From VRUE01 sp044867925 (GTDB lineage Bacteria > Actinomycetota > Thermoleophilia > Solirubrobacterales > 70-9), in contig JBIOVV010000118.1 of the NCBI GenBank assembly GCA_044867925.1, positions 49,490-113,489 on the forward strand: a stretch of DNA of 64,000 bases. Direction: 5' to 3'. Numbering within the stretch: position 1 is the first letter of the stretch; the number at the start of each line of letters is the position of its first letter. The notes beneath the pieces were generated by a model. That model was not told where the DNA came from and ran no database searches. It saw nothing but the letters and a program-made list of their open reading frames with translations. The position numbers and the translations under genes were made by a program. Shown here one piece after another: positions 15,578 to 24,921 of the stretch.

Positions 15578-18111
15578 TCGGCGTCCCGACGGCGGGCCCA
15601 CGGCCGCGCCCCTCTTTTATCTACGGCAACATCGTCTTCGGACGTGACCTGGGCGATGCCTGGGCGGTTTACAAGCTCGCGAGCCAGAGCTACGCCGGTC
15701 TTTCCACAGGGCGAAAGCTCGAGGTGATGGGGCAACTGGAGGGCCTTGTCCACCGGATCTCGGCGGACTTCCAGATCCTCCGCATCTCGCGACGCTTCTC
15801 GGTGCAGCAGTACCTCGCATCGACCTGGCGAACCTTCGACCACCGGCACGGCAGTGCCGAGGAGATCGAGCAGCGCAAGGCCGCCTTCGAGACGCTGCTG
15901 CGTGCCCACGCCTTTGCGCTCTCCGAGCGCGAAACGGTGCGTCCCGACGTCTACCTGGCAGTACGGCTCCAAGAAGCCAGCACGGGGATCGCGGAGTTGC
16001 TCGGAGAAGGTGGTGTCGCAGGCGCTTGGCGTCGTTTCGCCGGTGCGGTCGGGATCAACGATCCGCGTGGCCTGCGCTACTCGAAGCTGGTCGAGATCGA
16101 ACGCGCCGAGCGTCGCATGCAGGAGCGAATCCTCGACTTCCTCGAGGCCGAGCGGGCGCTCGCCTCGGAGATCGTCTGGCTAGTGCGCCACGCGTATGTG
16201 CGTGGCCTCGGAGACCCTTCGATCGACGCCAACTTCCGCCCCCAGGCGCTGGCGATCACGAGCGAGGACGGCGAGGAGATCGGCTTCGAGCCCTCGCAGT
16301 GGGACTTGGTTCGATTGCATGCCGACTACCGGGTCAGGATCGCCCGTCGCCACCTCGAGATAGAGAGCGAGCGGGGAATCTCTCGCCAGGCGATGCTCGT
16401 TTGCGGTTCGCTGCCCGAGGAGCGCGACTTCCCGGGCCCGGAGGCCGAGCTGATGTTTACGCCGCTGGACCTCGAGTTCCCGGTCGACGCGTGTCTCAGC
16501 TGCGAATACCTGCCAAATCGCGACGCGCAGCGGCTTGCCCGCAAGCGGATGGTCGACGCCGACCAGATGTGGCGGGAGGAGGCGGCCGCCGATCACGGCG
16601 CCTCCCCCGATGCCGAGGATCGACCGGCGGAGGCGCGAGATCTGCAACGGCGGCTCGGTGGCAACGATCACCCACCGCTTCTGCGCAGCGCGCTGACCTA
16701 TGTCGTTCCCAGCTCCGCAGGGGAGGAGGAGCTGGAGGAACGGATCGAGCGCCTGCGCTCAGAGGTTGGCCAGCGAATTGAACTGCACCGGCCCATCGGC
16801 GCCCAGCACCAGATTTTTCTCGGAACCCTGCCCGGCCAGCGTTTCCCGCTCGCCGCCTATCGCGAGCACCTGCTGCCCGAGGAGGTGGCGGCGATGGTCC
16901 CGACCGCAGTCAGCCACGCGGGTTCAGAAATGGGGCCTTACATCGGCTACACGCTGACGCCCTCGCGCCAGCCGATTCGTCTCGACCTCGCCGAGGCCTC
17001 CCAGCAGAACCGCCCGCCGCCAATCCTTTTCACCGGCTCGCAGGGCTCAGGCAAGACGGTCGCGATGCAGCTTCTGACCTACCAGGCCTTCCTGCAGGGC
17101 TCGGGCCCGATCGTCGACATCGACCCCAAGGGCACGCCCGAGCATCCAGATCACAAGCTGCACCTGATCCCCGAGATGGCGGCGGAGATGGAGCAGATAG
17201 TGCTCTCTCCCGACGAGCGCTATCAGGGCCTGATCGACCCGCTTCGGATCGCCCCGCCCGACGGCAAGGCTGACGCGGCATTTGGCTTCATCATGGAGGT
17301 GCTGCCGGCCCCGGTGCCAGCGCCGTGGCAGACAGAGATCCGCGCCGCGGTGGAGCTGGTCTGTGCCGGCGCGGAGCGGAACCACGTCCTCGGCGAAGTT
17401 GTCGAAGTCTTGGAGGAAGGCGGCGAGGTCGCCCAGGAAGCCGGTCGCGCCCTCTCGGTGCACGCGAATGCTGGACTCGCAAAGCTGGCCTTCGGGCTTC
17501 CCGGCAAGGAGGTCGCAGAGGTCGGCACCAAGCGGGTGATCTCTCTGCAGATCCGCAACCTGGCGCTGCCGCGACCGGGGACGCCGCGCAGCGAGATGGC
17601 AGCAGAGGAGCGCGTGGGCAGTTCGCTTCTGCGCCTCGTGGCGATGTACGCGCTGGCTCTGTGCTCCCGCGATCCCGAGCGCCATTCGGTGATCGCTCTC
17701 GATGAGGCCTGGGTGCTGTTCGACTCCTCGGTTGGCCGCCAGCTGCTCGACCGCACTTCGCGGCTCAGCCGCTCTCAGAACCTCAGCCTCCTGCTCTCCA
17801 CCCAGCAGGTTGTCGACGCCGAAGAGCTCGAGGGCTTGATTGGGGCCTACTTCTCCGGCGGTGTCGAGACCGAGGAGGAAGCGCGCCGCTCGGCCCGTCA
17901 GCAGCGTCTCGACGACGACGATCCAACCCTGATCCAGCGCTTTCTGGGCTTCAACGCAGGGCGCTTCTACTACCGGGACATCAACGGGCAGTCGGTTCCG
18001 CTGCAGACCGACCCGTGCGAGCGTCGCCTCTTCTCGCTGTTCGGGACCCCACCGCCGCGTACCGGCGCCAAGGCCGAGGGGGAATCGGAGGTCCTCGATG
18101 TGCCGGCCTGA
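15574..18111 (+). CDS. VirB4-family ATPase of the conjugation machine
   Basis: An 845-aa protein from GTG 15574. The N-terminal 450 residues are helical, as in VirB4 proteins. The ATPase core has Walker A GSQGSGKT (488-495), a DIDPKGTPEH strand, and Walker B SVIALDEAWVLFD (about 705-717), then LLLSTQQVVDAEEL, the sensor region typical of VirB4/TcpF. VirB4 powers substrate transport and pilus or channel assembly at the membrane. It overlaps the previous gene by 4 nt and the next by 14 nt. Confidence 0.92.
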   Translation: MIGVPTAGPRPRPSFIYGNIVFGRDLGDAWAVYKLASQSYAGLSTGRKLEVMGQLEGLVHRISADFQILRISRRFSVQQYLASTWRTFDHRHGSAEEIEQRKAAFETLLRAHAFALSERETVRPDVYLAVRLQEASTGIAELLGEGGVAGAWRRFAGAVGINDPRGLRYSKLVEIERAERRMQERILDFLEAERALASEIVWLVRHAYVRGLGDPSIDANFRPQALAITSEDGEEIGFEPSQWDLVRLHADYRVRIARRHLEIESERGISRQAMLVCGSLPEERDFPGPEAELMFTPLDLEFPVDACLSCEYLPNRDAQRLARKRMVDADQMWREEAAADHGASPDAEDRPAEARDLQRRLGGNDHPPLLRSALTYVVPSSAGEEELEERIERLRSEVGQRIELHRPIGAQHQIFLGTLPGQRFPLAAYREHLLPEEVAAMVPTAVSHAGSEMGPYIGYTLTPSRQPIRLDLAEASQQNRPPPILFTGSQGSGKTVAMQLLTYQAFLQGSGPIVDIDPKGTPEHPDHKLHLIPEMAAEMEQIVLSPDERYQGLIDPLRIAPPDGKADAAFGFIMEVLPAPVPAPWQTEIRAAVELVCAGAERNHVLGEVVEVLEEGGEVAQEAGRALSVHANAGLAKLAFGLPGKEVAEVGTKRVISLQIRNLALPRPGTPRSEMAAEERVGSSLLRLVAMYALALCSRDPERHSVIALDEAWVLFDSSVGRQLLDRTSRLSRSQNLSLLLSTQQVVDAEELEGLIGAYFSGGVETEEEARRSARQQRLDDDDPTLIQRFLGFNAGRFYYRDINGQSVPLQTDPCERRLFSLFGTPPPRTGAKAEGESEVLDVPA

Positions 18112-20752
18112 GCGCTTCAGCGCCCGAGCCCGGCTGGCGATCGCACTCGCGGTCTTCGCAGCCACTCTCTTGCTCGTCGTCGCCGCCAAGGCTGATTCGC
18201 AGATCACGCTTATCCGCGTCTACAGCACCGAGCGCGGCACCGTCTTCGATGTCTGTAAGGGCGAGTTCGACCCGCCGGTGACGGACGCGACGAACCCCGC
18301 CTACTGCAAGGGGGAAGTCCTCCATTGGACCGAAGCTCAGTGGAAGGCCTACAACTCCGGCAAACCGGACGGCGGAGCTGCAGGGCAGGGAAAAGGCAAA
18401 CAGAAAGACTCCGGAAAAGCCAAACCCGGTGTCGCTACTGGAGCAGCGCCGGGTGCCGAAGCGCTGCCGCCGGCGACCATTCCCTACGGCGGCTCGCTTG
18501 ACCCCACAGCGGTGCTCGGGATCGAGAACCCGCTCTGCGGGGAACCCAACAAGCTGAGCGCGCGGCAGATTCGCAATTGCCGTTCCTCGCACTCCCCGGA
18601 GGCCGCCTATCCGGCCGGCAATTACGGGTTCGACGTCCATGTCGAAGCGGGCGGCTTCATCAGCTCTCTCTTCGCGCCAGCCGTTTCCTTCGTCTTGCAG
18701 CTGCTCTCCGTCATCTGGCTCGTGCTGCTGATGATGCTCAAGGGCTGCCTGATCATCTTGGGCTTCGCCTTCTCACTCAGCCCGTTCACCGACAACCGGA
18801 TGCTGAGCCAGATCGGAACGGGGCTCACGAGCTCCTACAACAACCTAACCTCGCCCTGGCTCTCAACGTTGTTCGTGATCCTCGGCGGCTGGGGCCTCTA
18901 CAACGGGCTGATTCGCCGCAAGACCGGCGAGACGCTGGCTGGGATGCTGATGGCGCTGGTGATGATGCTCGCCGGGCTGTGGATCATCCACTCACCCAGG
19001 GACACGGTTGGGCGGGTCGCCGAAGCAGTCAACAGTGCTTCTCTTACCGCTGTCTCGGCGCCGTCCTCGGGGCATGTCAGCACCCCGGTTCGCTCCTACA
19101 ACGACGCGATGGCCTCGGTCTGGAACCAGATGACCGCGGTGCCGTTTTGTGCCATGGACTTCTCTGACGTCCACTGGTGCATGACGGCCAAACCATCTGA
19201 GGATGCGCTCGAAGCGGCGCGCAGCGGACTCGACGACGGCGACGCCTTTACCCAGCAGCTCCTCTCTGGCCTGCCAAGTGCTCCCGAGCTCGCGACCAAA
19301 GCACTGGCCCACGACCTGTCGGGCCTCTTCGGTCAAGCGCCGACCATCCGCGATCTCTACCTGCGCTTCAGTCCGCAGAGTGGGCCCAGGGACAAGCTGT
19401 GGGACTACTACAACGGCGAACCCGACGATCACGTCGGGCTCCCGCTGAACATAGGGCCCCAGCTCAACGTCGGTGGTGGCACCGACGGCGCGGCACCCGA
19501 CAAGGTCTCGATGCAGGGCCGCAACGGCGTCGTGACCCGGATGGTGATGGTCTTGATCTTCACCATCGGCTTGCTCGGCGGGCTGCTGCTTTTGCTCTGG
19601 CTCGCGATGAAGCTGGTGATGGCGACGGCGTCCTCGTTCATCCTCGTTCTCGCCACTCCGCTCGCGATGTTCTTCCCGGTCTTTGGCCAGGCCGGAAGAA
19701 ACGCCTTCACCAAATGGGCAACCGCTCTGCTGGGGGCGATCGTCGCCAAGCTGGTCTACAGCGGCCTGCTCGGAATCGTCCTGCTCGGCTCGAGCGTGAT
19801 CGGCTCGGCGATTGGTCACTCCTCGCCGACACTCGGCCTCATCGCGGTGATGTCTTTCTGGTGGGCCGCTTTCTTGTCCCGGGAAAAATTCCTCGCCCTC
19901 TTTCAGGTCGACCCCTCCAACGATCGTGGTACGGGCATCTACCGAACCCTTGCCGGCGGCTATCTCGGCTACAGGATCGCCAAGGGGGCCAAGAGCGCGA
20001 TCGGCAACTTTCGCGAGGAGCGCCATGAGCGCGGGCGTCAACGCCACGACGAGGAGGCCCGGCATCGCCGGAAAGGGGCCGACCACAGCCTCGACCACCA
20101 GGCCGAGCAACGCCTCGGTGTCGCCACCGCCAACGCCGAGTCACGGGAGGGCTCGCACTCGGCGATGGAGCGCGAGGCGAGTGTCCTGCGTGACGACCCC
20201 GAGGTCCAAAGCCTGCGCCAGGACTCCTCGAGTCTCGGTGAGGAGGCCCGCCGAAGCGCGGCAGCCAAGACCGCGCGGCTTAAGGAGCTGCAGACGCAGC
20301 TTCACGCCTCGCGGCCCCAGGCACAGGCAGACCGCCGCCTGCTGAATCGCGTGCGGGCGAATGAGGCGGCGGGCCTCTCGCCCCACGGAAAGGCGGAGAT
20401 TCAGGGCGCACGGGACGCGATTCGCCGTGAGTCCCATCTTCCGATCGACGCGCCTGAGCATCGCTGGCGCGCTCAAGCAGCAGGCAAGGATCCCGCCAGC
20501 CCCGAGGGTCGCCAGGCAATTGCCGAGAGCCTCGCCACCACTCGCTCCGCGGTGGGAGCGACGTCCTCCGATCGGATTGAGCAGGTCGATCTTCACCGAC
20601 CAAGGCGAAGCGGCGGGGACCAGCGGCGCCCGAGCAGCGGGTTGCGTCGCAGTCAGCCGACGAGGACACCGAGTGCAGACGGACGCTTCGAGGAGCCATC
20701 CAGGCCCAAGCCCCAGCGGCGCTCTCGTGTGCGGGACTGGCTTAGCAGGTGA
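18098..20752 (+). CDS. VirB6-like polytopic conjugation protein
   Basis: An 884-aa protein with a signal-anchor (about 13-31), an extracellular Cys-containing loop, and several groups of transmembrane helices (about 187-230, 255-300, 481-530 and 545-598). The last 280 residues are soluble and very rich in Arg, Glu and Gln (about 625-700), likely coiled coil and cytoplasmic. The layout matches VirB6/TrbL-type channel components, which in Gram-positive systems carry large C-terminal extensions. Its start lies inside the end of the VirB4 gene (14-nt overlap). Confidence 0.8.
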   Translation: MCRPERFSARARLAIALAVFAATLLLVVAAKADSQITLIRVYSTERGTVFDVCKGEFDPPVTDATNPAYCKGEVLHWTEAQWKAYNSGKPDGGAAGQGKGKQKDSGKAKPGVATGAAPGAEALPPATIPYGGSLDPTAVLGIENPLCGEPNKLSARQIRNCRSSHSPEAAYPAGNYGFDVHVEAGGFISSLFAPAVSFVLQLLSVIWLVLLMMLKGCLIILGFAFSLSPFTDNRMLSQIGTGLTSSYNNLTSPWLSTLFVILGGWGLYNGLIRRKTGETLAGMLMALVMMLAGLWIIHSPRDTVGRVAEAVNSASLTAVSAPSSGHVSTPVRSYNDAMASVWNQMTAVPFCAMDFSDVHWCMTAKPSEDALEAARSGLDDGDAFTQQLLSGLPSAPELATKALAHDLSGLFGQAPTIRDLYLRFSPQSGPRDKLWDYYNGEPDDHVGLPLNIGPQLNVGGGTDGAAPDKVSMQGRNGVVTRMVMVLIFTIGLLGGLLLLLWLAMKLVMATASSFILVLATPLAMFFPVFGQAGRNAFTKWATALLGAIVAKLVYSGLLGIVLLGSSVIGSAIGHSSPTLGLIAVMSFWWAAFLSREKFLALFQVDPSNDRGTGIYRTLAGGYLGYRIAKGAKSAIGNFREERHERGRQRHDEEARHRRKGADHSLDHQAEQRLGVATANAESREGSHSAMEREASVLRDDPEVQSLRQDSSSLGEEARRSAAAKTARLKELQTQLHASRPQAQADRRLLNRVRANEAAGLSPHGKAEIQGARDAIRRESHLPIDAPEHRWRAQAAGKDPASPEGRQAIAESLATTRSAVGATSSDRIEQVDLHRPRRSGGDQRRPSSGLRRSQPTRTPSADGRFEEPSRPKPQRRSRVRDWLSR

Positions 20753-20758
20753 TTGGCG

Positions 20759-21283
20759 ATGGGCTCGACCGAGACTCGGCGCAGGGCCTTCTTTGCAGTC
20801 GCTCTGGTGACCCTGATCGCTGCGGCCGCCGCAATGGCGCAATTCCACCGGATCGAGGAGGGAACTACGCCCTCCACGGCCTCACGCGCCGGTCGGGCGT
20901 TCACACCCGCCACGGAGGAGCGCACTCGGTCTGAAGACGGCCCCGAAATGCGAGAGGCCGCCTTCTCGGCCAGCAGCTTCGTCCGCGCGTATCTGCGCTA
21001 TCAGGCAGGGACTCTCCGAGGCGCGGACCGAGACTCCCTAGTTCGCTACTCCACTTCGCAGTTTGGCGGGCAACTGATTCGCGCACCCGTGCGGATCCCG
21101 CCGGGAACCCGGGTGCCGCGCCAGATCGTGGCGAGGATCGCTGCGGTCCAGGTGAGTCTCTTCGACGGGAGACCCTCCTTGCTCGTCAACGTCGTCGTAG
21201 CCGGGAGCAATGGAACGCATCTTCTCAGGGCGAGCGTTGTCAGGCAGAACAGCCACTGGGTCGTCGCAGGCATCGGGCCATGA
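20759..21283 (+). CDS. Membrane-anchored VirB8-like accessory protein
   Basis: A 174-aa protein starting at ATG 20759, 9 nt after AGGTG; a TTG two codons upstream would overlap nothing and is less likely. It has a single N-terminal helix (about 9-27) and an outside domain from about 60: FSASSFVRAYLRYQAGTL, then Val/Ile strands to residue 174. The segment resembles one NTF2-like half of TcpC. It may be a small VirB8-type partner. Its TGA overlaps the next start (ATGA). Confidence 0.65.
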   Translation: MGSTETRRRAFFAVALVTLIAAAAAMAQFHRIEEGTTPSTASRAGRAFTPATEERTRSEDGPEMREAAFSASSFVRAYLRYQAGTLRGADRDSLVRYSTSQFGGQLIRAPVRIPPGTRVPRQIVARIAAVQVSLFDGRPSLLVNVVVAGSNGTHLLRASVVRQNSHWVVAGIGP

Positions 21284-22419
21284 GCGAGGCGGGTTCGGCT
21301 CTCCGCAGCTACCTGAAGCGCAAGGCCGTTCGGAAGCTGATCGTAAAGGTCGGCATGGCAAAGCTCCTGATCGCAGGCGCAGCTGTCATCGCCGGGCTTC
21401 TTGCGGTCCTTGTTCTCTTGGCGGCTCTGGCCGGAGCTACCTCCACAGCGAGCACAGAAGGGGAGATGAGCTGCAAGGTCAGCGGCGGCTCTGAGGGCCC
21501 GCCCGCGCGCTTGGTCCCGATTTACGCGGCGGCCGCGACGGAGTACCACCTCGGGCCACGCGGTCCCGGCATCCTCGCGGCGATCAACTACGTGGAGACC
21601 ACCTTCGGTGAATCGACGCTTCCAGGGGTGCACTCGGGCACCAACTCCGCTGGGGCGGCGGGGCCGATGCAGTTCCTCTACCCAAGCAGCTGGGAAGCCT
21701 TCGGCGTCGACGGCAACGATGACGGCGTCAAAGACGTCTATGACCCCGCCGACGCGATCTTCTCAGCTGCGAATTTGCTTCACACCGAAGGAGCCCCTCG
21801 AGACTGGTACGGAGCGATATGGCACTACAACCACGCCGACTGGTACGTGCGCAAGGTCGAAAGGTACGCGGAGAAATTCGGCGGCTCGGTTGTCTGCACG
21901 CCCGTTGTCGAACAGGCTCTCGGAGAGGCCGCGCTGCAGAAAGTGGAAACGCTCTACCAGCCCCGTGACTTTAAACCGATTCCCACGGACCTTTGGGTCG
22001 GGGACGGAGACCCACAGGTCGTTGACTCCCGACTATGGCCGGACGCCGTTTGGCTCTTGCAGACCTTCCACCTCAGGGTTATCGCTGCTCGCGAGGGTGA
22101 ACCCCACAGCACGCACGGGGATGGAACCGCTATGGACATGGAGCCCGAGGCCGGGAAGGGCTGGGATGAGACAGCACGGGCAGCTGCTGAAACTTTGGGC
22201 TGGCGCGAAAACTGCGGAGCATCGGGAACCGCTCCCGTCTGCCCGCTTGCGCCAGCGATCCAGTTCGTGGGCTATAACGGATTCAAACTGCACGGCGACC
22301 CGGCTCATGCGGAAGGAAGCCCTCATCTCCACGTTTCCTGGCAGAGCTCGAGCTTCGGGTGCGGTCCAGAACTCTGCCGGCCCCCGGACTGGGTCCGTGT
22401 ATTCCCTCTGACCGGCTGA
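21280..22419 (+). CDS. VirB1-like lytic transglycosylase with LAS-type peptidase domain
   Basis: A 379-aa membrane-anchored protein with a transmembrane helix at about 28-52. Residues 75-200 are a lysozyme-like (SLT) domain with the catalytic Glu in INYVETTFGE (E106), then GPMQFLYPSSWEAFG and WHYNHADWYV. The C-terminal part has the LAS zinc-peptidase motif S-x-H-x-x-G-x-A-x-D (S277 to D286, STHGDGTAMD) and PHLHVSW (H349, H351), so D,D- or L,D-peptidase activity on stem peptides is likely. Together the two domains would open the cell wall for the conjugation channel. Confidence 0.85.
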   Translation: MSEAGSALRSYLKRKAVRKLIVKVGMAKLLIAGAAVIAGLLAVLVLLAALAGATSTASTEGEMSCKVSGGSEGPPARLVPIYAAAATEYHLGPRGPGILAAINYVETTFGESTLPGVHSGTNSAGAAGPMQFLYPSSWEAFGVDGNDDGVKDVYDPADAIFSAANLLHTEGAPRDWYGAIWHYNHADWYVRKVERYAEKFGGSVVCTPVVEQALGEAALQKVETLYQPRDFKPIPTDLWVGDGDPQVVDSRLWPDAVWLLQTFHLRVIAAREGEPHSTHGDGTAMDMEPEAGKGWDETARAAAETLGWRENCGASGTAPVCPLAPAIQFVGYNGFKLHGDPAHAEGSPHLHVSWQSSSFGCGPELCRPPDWVRVFPLTG

Positions 22420-22500
22420 TGAGCACCTTCGCAATCCGATCAAGGGACAAGATCCTACGTAAGGAACCACGCTCGCCTGACACGGCAAATGCCTCCTACG

Positions 22501-22995
22501 TCAACGCACCTGGAATGTGCCCGAGCGACGATAGGCGGCCAGCAGCTTGAGTGCATGCGCCGTCGGGGAGTGGATCGGCTCAGGGAGCGTCCCCAAGTCA
22601 ACGAATTTCGCCTCGGTCGCCTCCTCCGCGTTTGGGCGAGGGTCTCCTCGCCAAGCTTTTGCCAGGAAGCACAGCGCGAAGCAATGGGTAGCGTCGCCGT
22701 TCGGGTAGTGAATCGTGTGGGCTTCGGCCTCCGAGAGGCAGCCGAAGGGCACAAGGTCGGCCTCCGAGACCTCGATCCCGGTCTCCTCGGCCAGCTCGTC
22801 GATAGCGGTGCGGGCAAAGCTCCCGCCGGGCTCCGCGGCACCGGCGGGCAGGCACCAGGTTTCGTCGTCGGTGCGCTTGGTCAGCAGGACGCGCTGATCG
22901 TCCCGCTGCAGGGCGACCATCGCGCCGGGCATGAGGACGAGGTCGTGGCCCACGGCTTGTCGCAGCCGCCAGAGGTAGGAGTCTCGATAGGGCAT
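22501..22995 (-). CDS. Nudix hydrolase
   Basis: A 164-aa single-domain protein. The Nudix box runs from GAAEPGGS to DELAEETGIE; the catalytic EE pair is kept, but the usual Glu after the first Gly-x5 is Gly and the usual Arg is Asp. Before it is TWCLPAGA, the strand that starts the box. Substrate cannot be told. It opens the cargo block and is transcribed opposite to the conjugation genes. Confidence 0.8.
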   Translation of the reverse strand: MPYRDSYLWRLRQAVGHDLVLMPGAMVALQRDDQRVLLTKRTDDETWCLPAGAAEPGGSFARTAIDELAEETGIEVSEADLVPFGCLSEAEAHTIHYPNGDATHCFALCFLAKAWRGDPRPNAEEATEAKFVDLGTLPEPIHSPTAHALKLLAAYRRSGTFQVR

Positions 22996-23058
22996 GGCGC
23001 AGACTATTCACCAAGAGGGTCCAGGTGGCCCAGGGTTACGGGTGACCTTCAGTGGGGC

Positions 23059-23568
23059 ATGCTTCGCTGCGTGTCAGACGTTCTAGGCTCCTCTTTCCAA
23101 AGCATCCTTCTGCCCGCTCACGAGGCCGATGCAATCGTTGACGGTTTCCGGCTCGAGGGAGACTGGTCCCGACAACTGGGGATTCCTGCGCACCTCACGC
23201 TTGCCGGACCCTGGCCGATCTCCCACGAGCTTCCGCGTGAGAGCCTGTCGGCGCTGGCGGCTGAAGCACGCGGAACCCAATACCGACTGGATTTCGTCGA
23301 CTTGCTGGGAGACGCCGTCTGTCTCTTCCCCTGCGATGACCGGCCACTGTTGAAGTGGCGAACGCGATTGTTGGACGCCGTCGGCAAGCCCGATACCGTG
23401 AATCCGACATGGCGACTGCATCTGACGATCTGCCGAGATGAGTTGGGCGATCGACTTGCGGCCGTCCGCAAAGCCGTCGACCATGCCCTGCCGCTCAACT
23501 GCGAGGTACGGGATCTGTGTATCGCGCGCTTGGTCGAACCGGGCCGCGCCGTCATGGAGAAACTCTGA
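23059..23568 (+). CDS. 2H phosphoesterase family protein (2'-5' RNA ligase-like)
   Basis: A 169-aa protein starting at ATG 23059; the longer frame upstream runs antisense through the Nudix gene and is rejected. It has the two H-x-T motifs of the 2H superfamily: PAHLTLAGPWP (about 48-51) and RLHLTICRDE (about 121-124), spaced as usual. Such enzymes hydrolyse or ligate 2',3'-cyclic or 2'-5' nucleotide phosphodiesters. Substrate unknown. Confidence 0.8.
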   Translation: MLRCVSDVLGSSFQSILLPAHEADAIVDGFRLEGDWSRQLGIPAHLTLAGPWPISHELPRESLSALAAEARGTQYRLDFVDLLGDAVCLFPCDDRPLLKWRTRLLDAVGKPDTVNPTWRLHLTICRDELGDRLAAVRKAVDHALPLNCEVRDLCIARLVEPGRAVMEKL

Positions 23569-23670
23569 ATCATGGTTGCCCATTAGCGCGCTCAAGTCCT
23601 CACCATCGGATAAAGCGCTTTGGCCGTGCGGCCATTGCCTGACGGTGGCCGTCCGTTGAGAATCCCCACC

Positions 23671-24702
23671 ATGAGCAAGGAGGTCGTGGTGCGCCGTGCT
23701 GCCCCCAAGGACGCCGAGGCGATGTGCGTGATCTACAACGCAGCGATCGCCGAACGCAACTCGACGTTCGAGACTGAGCCGCGATCCCCCACAGACTTCG
23801 AAGCGAGGATCGAAGAGGCCCGCTTTCCCCTCTTGGTCAGCGACGGTGGCGAAGGCGCCATCGGTTGGGCCGGCCTCGCCTCCTACAGCACTCGTCCCTG
23901 CTATGCCGGTATCGGCGAGTGCAGCGTCTACGTCGTCGCCTCAGCGCGCGGGCGCGGGGTCGGGACCGCGCTGACCGAAGCGCTCGCCACTGCGGCGGAG
24001 CAGAGTGGCTTTCACAAGATGATCGGCAAGCTCTTTTCCGACAACCTCGCGAGTGTCCGCCTCGTGGAGCGTTGCGGCTTTCAGGTGGTCGGCGTGCATC
24101 GCCGCCACGGGAGGCTCGACGACGCTTGGCGCGACGTGCTGGTTGTGGAGCGGTTGCTCGCCCCTCTTCCCTCTGATTCATCGATTACTCATGAACCCGT
24201 CCAGCTCGTGCCTTCTGACCCCGGCTGGCCCGCTAGATTCGAGCAGGAGCGCGTGGCGCTGGAGGAGGCGATCGGCGAGTGGATCCGCGGTGGGATCCAC
24301 CACGTCGGCAGCACGGCGGTTCCCGGCCTCGAAGCAAAGCCGATTATCGACATTCTCGCGGGCGTGGACGACCTCGAGACAGCGAGCGCGTGCTTCGGGC
24401 CGCTAGAAGGCCTCGGCTACCTCTATGCGCCATATCTCCCCGAGGAGATGCACTGGTTTTGTAAGCCACACCCGGCCCGCCGCACCCATCATCTGCACCT
24501 CGTCCCTGCGGGCTCCAAGCGCTACCGCGACGAGCTGGCCTTTCGCGATCGGCTCCGCGTCGCGCCGGAGATCGCGGGCCAGTACGCCGCCCTGAAGCAC
24601 GAGCTTGCCGTCCGTCACCCCCACGACCGCGAGGCGTACACCGAGGGCAAGGGCGCTTTCGTCGCGGCGGCGCTTCATTCGGCTCCGAGCACAGGTGAGT
24701 GA
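23671..24702 (+). CDS. Fusion of GNAT acetyltransferase and GrpB-family domain
   Basis: A 343-aa protein starting at ATG 23671. Residues 1-165 are a GNAT acetyltransferase close to the phosphinothricin/arsinothricin N-acetyltransferase type: MCVIYNAAIAERNSTFET, then ARGRGVGTALTEAL (acetyl-CoA loop) and RLVERCGFQVVGVHRRHG. From about 175 a GrpB (UPF0157) domain starts: HVGSTAVPGLEAKPIIDI is its signature, and HHLHLVPAGS follows. GrpB proteins resemble nucleotidyltransferases. The two activities in one chain may modify a common small molecule; toxin or antibiotic resistance is possible but not shown. Confidence 0.85.
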   Translation: MSKEVVVRRAAPKDAEAMCVIYNAAIAERNSTFETEPRSPTDFEARIEEARFPLLVSDGGEGAIGWAGLASYSTRPCYAGIGECSVYVVASARGRGVGTALTEALATAAEQSGFHKMIGKLFSDNLASVRLVERCGFQVVGVHRRHGRLDDAWRDVLVVERLLAPLPSDSSITHEPVQLVPSDPGWPARFEQERVALEEAIGEWIRGGIHHVGSTAVPGLEAKPIIDILAGVDDLETASACFGPLEGLGYLYAPYLPEEMHWFCKPHPARRTHHLHLVPAGSKRYRDELAFRDRLRVAPEIAGQYAALKHELAVRHPHDREAYTEGKGAFVAAALHSAPSTGE

Positions 24703-24711
24703 GCGAATCCG

Positions 24712-24921
24712 GTGAAGAAGCTAGGGGATGCAAGCGATGGAGGAGGGCCTGCCCGCGAGATCTCCAAGCCGTGGGGAAGCGAGCTGTGGTTCGCTCAGCT
24801 GAGCGCTACGCCGGGAAGATCCTTCGAGTCCGCGCAGGACTCGCCTGTCCATCCAGTATCACCGGGTGGTTCGATACCCAGGAGCGGCGGAGGGCTATGC
24901 CGGTGTCTGCCGGTGGGCTAG
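24712..24921 (+). pseudogene. Decayed cupin (mannose-6-phosphate isomerase-like), two frameshifts
   Basis: Pieces of one cupin appear in three successive frames: EISKPWGSELWFAQ in the frame from GTG 24712, ERYAGKILRVRAG one frame on, and TRLSIQYHR in the third, after which the sequence stops matching. The order is that of the intact cupin just downstream on the other strand (KPWGHEIWWAR, DDYAGKLLVVNAG, LSLQFHR). The remnant lacks the second half of the barrel. It is not expected to give a working protein. Confidence 0.75.

Noticed and set aside
17047..18207. Antisense open frame of 386 codons under the VirB4 gene
   Set aside because: Shadow of the VirB4 ATPase core; no domain and biased composition.
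22489..23058. 5' extension of the 2H phosphoesterase frame
   Set aside because: This part is antisense to the Nudix gene; the 2H domain fits fully from ATG 23059.
24864..24890. TTCGATACC sequence resembling a tRNA T-loop
   Set aside because: It encodes part of the decayed cupin and gives only a six-base loop; no other tRNA arms were found.
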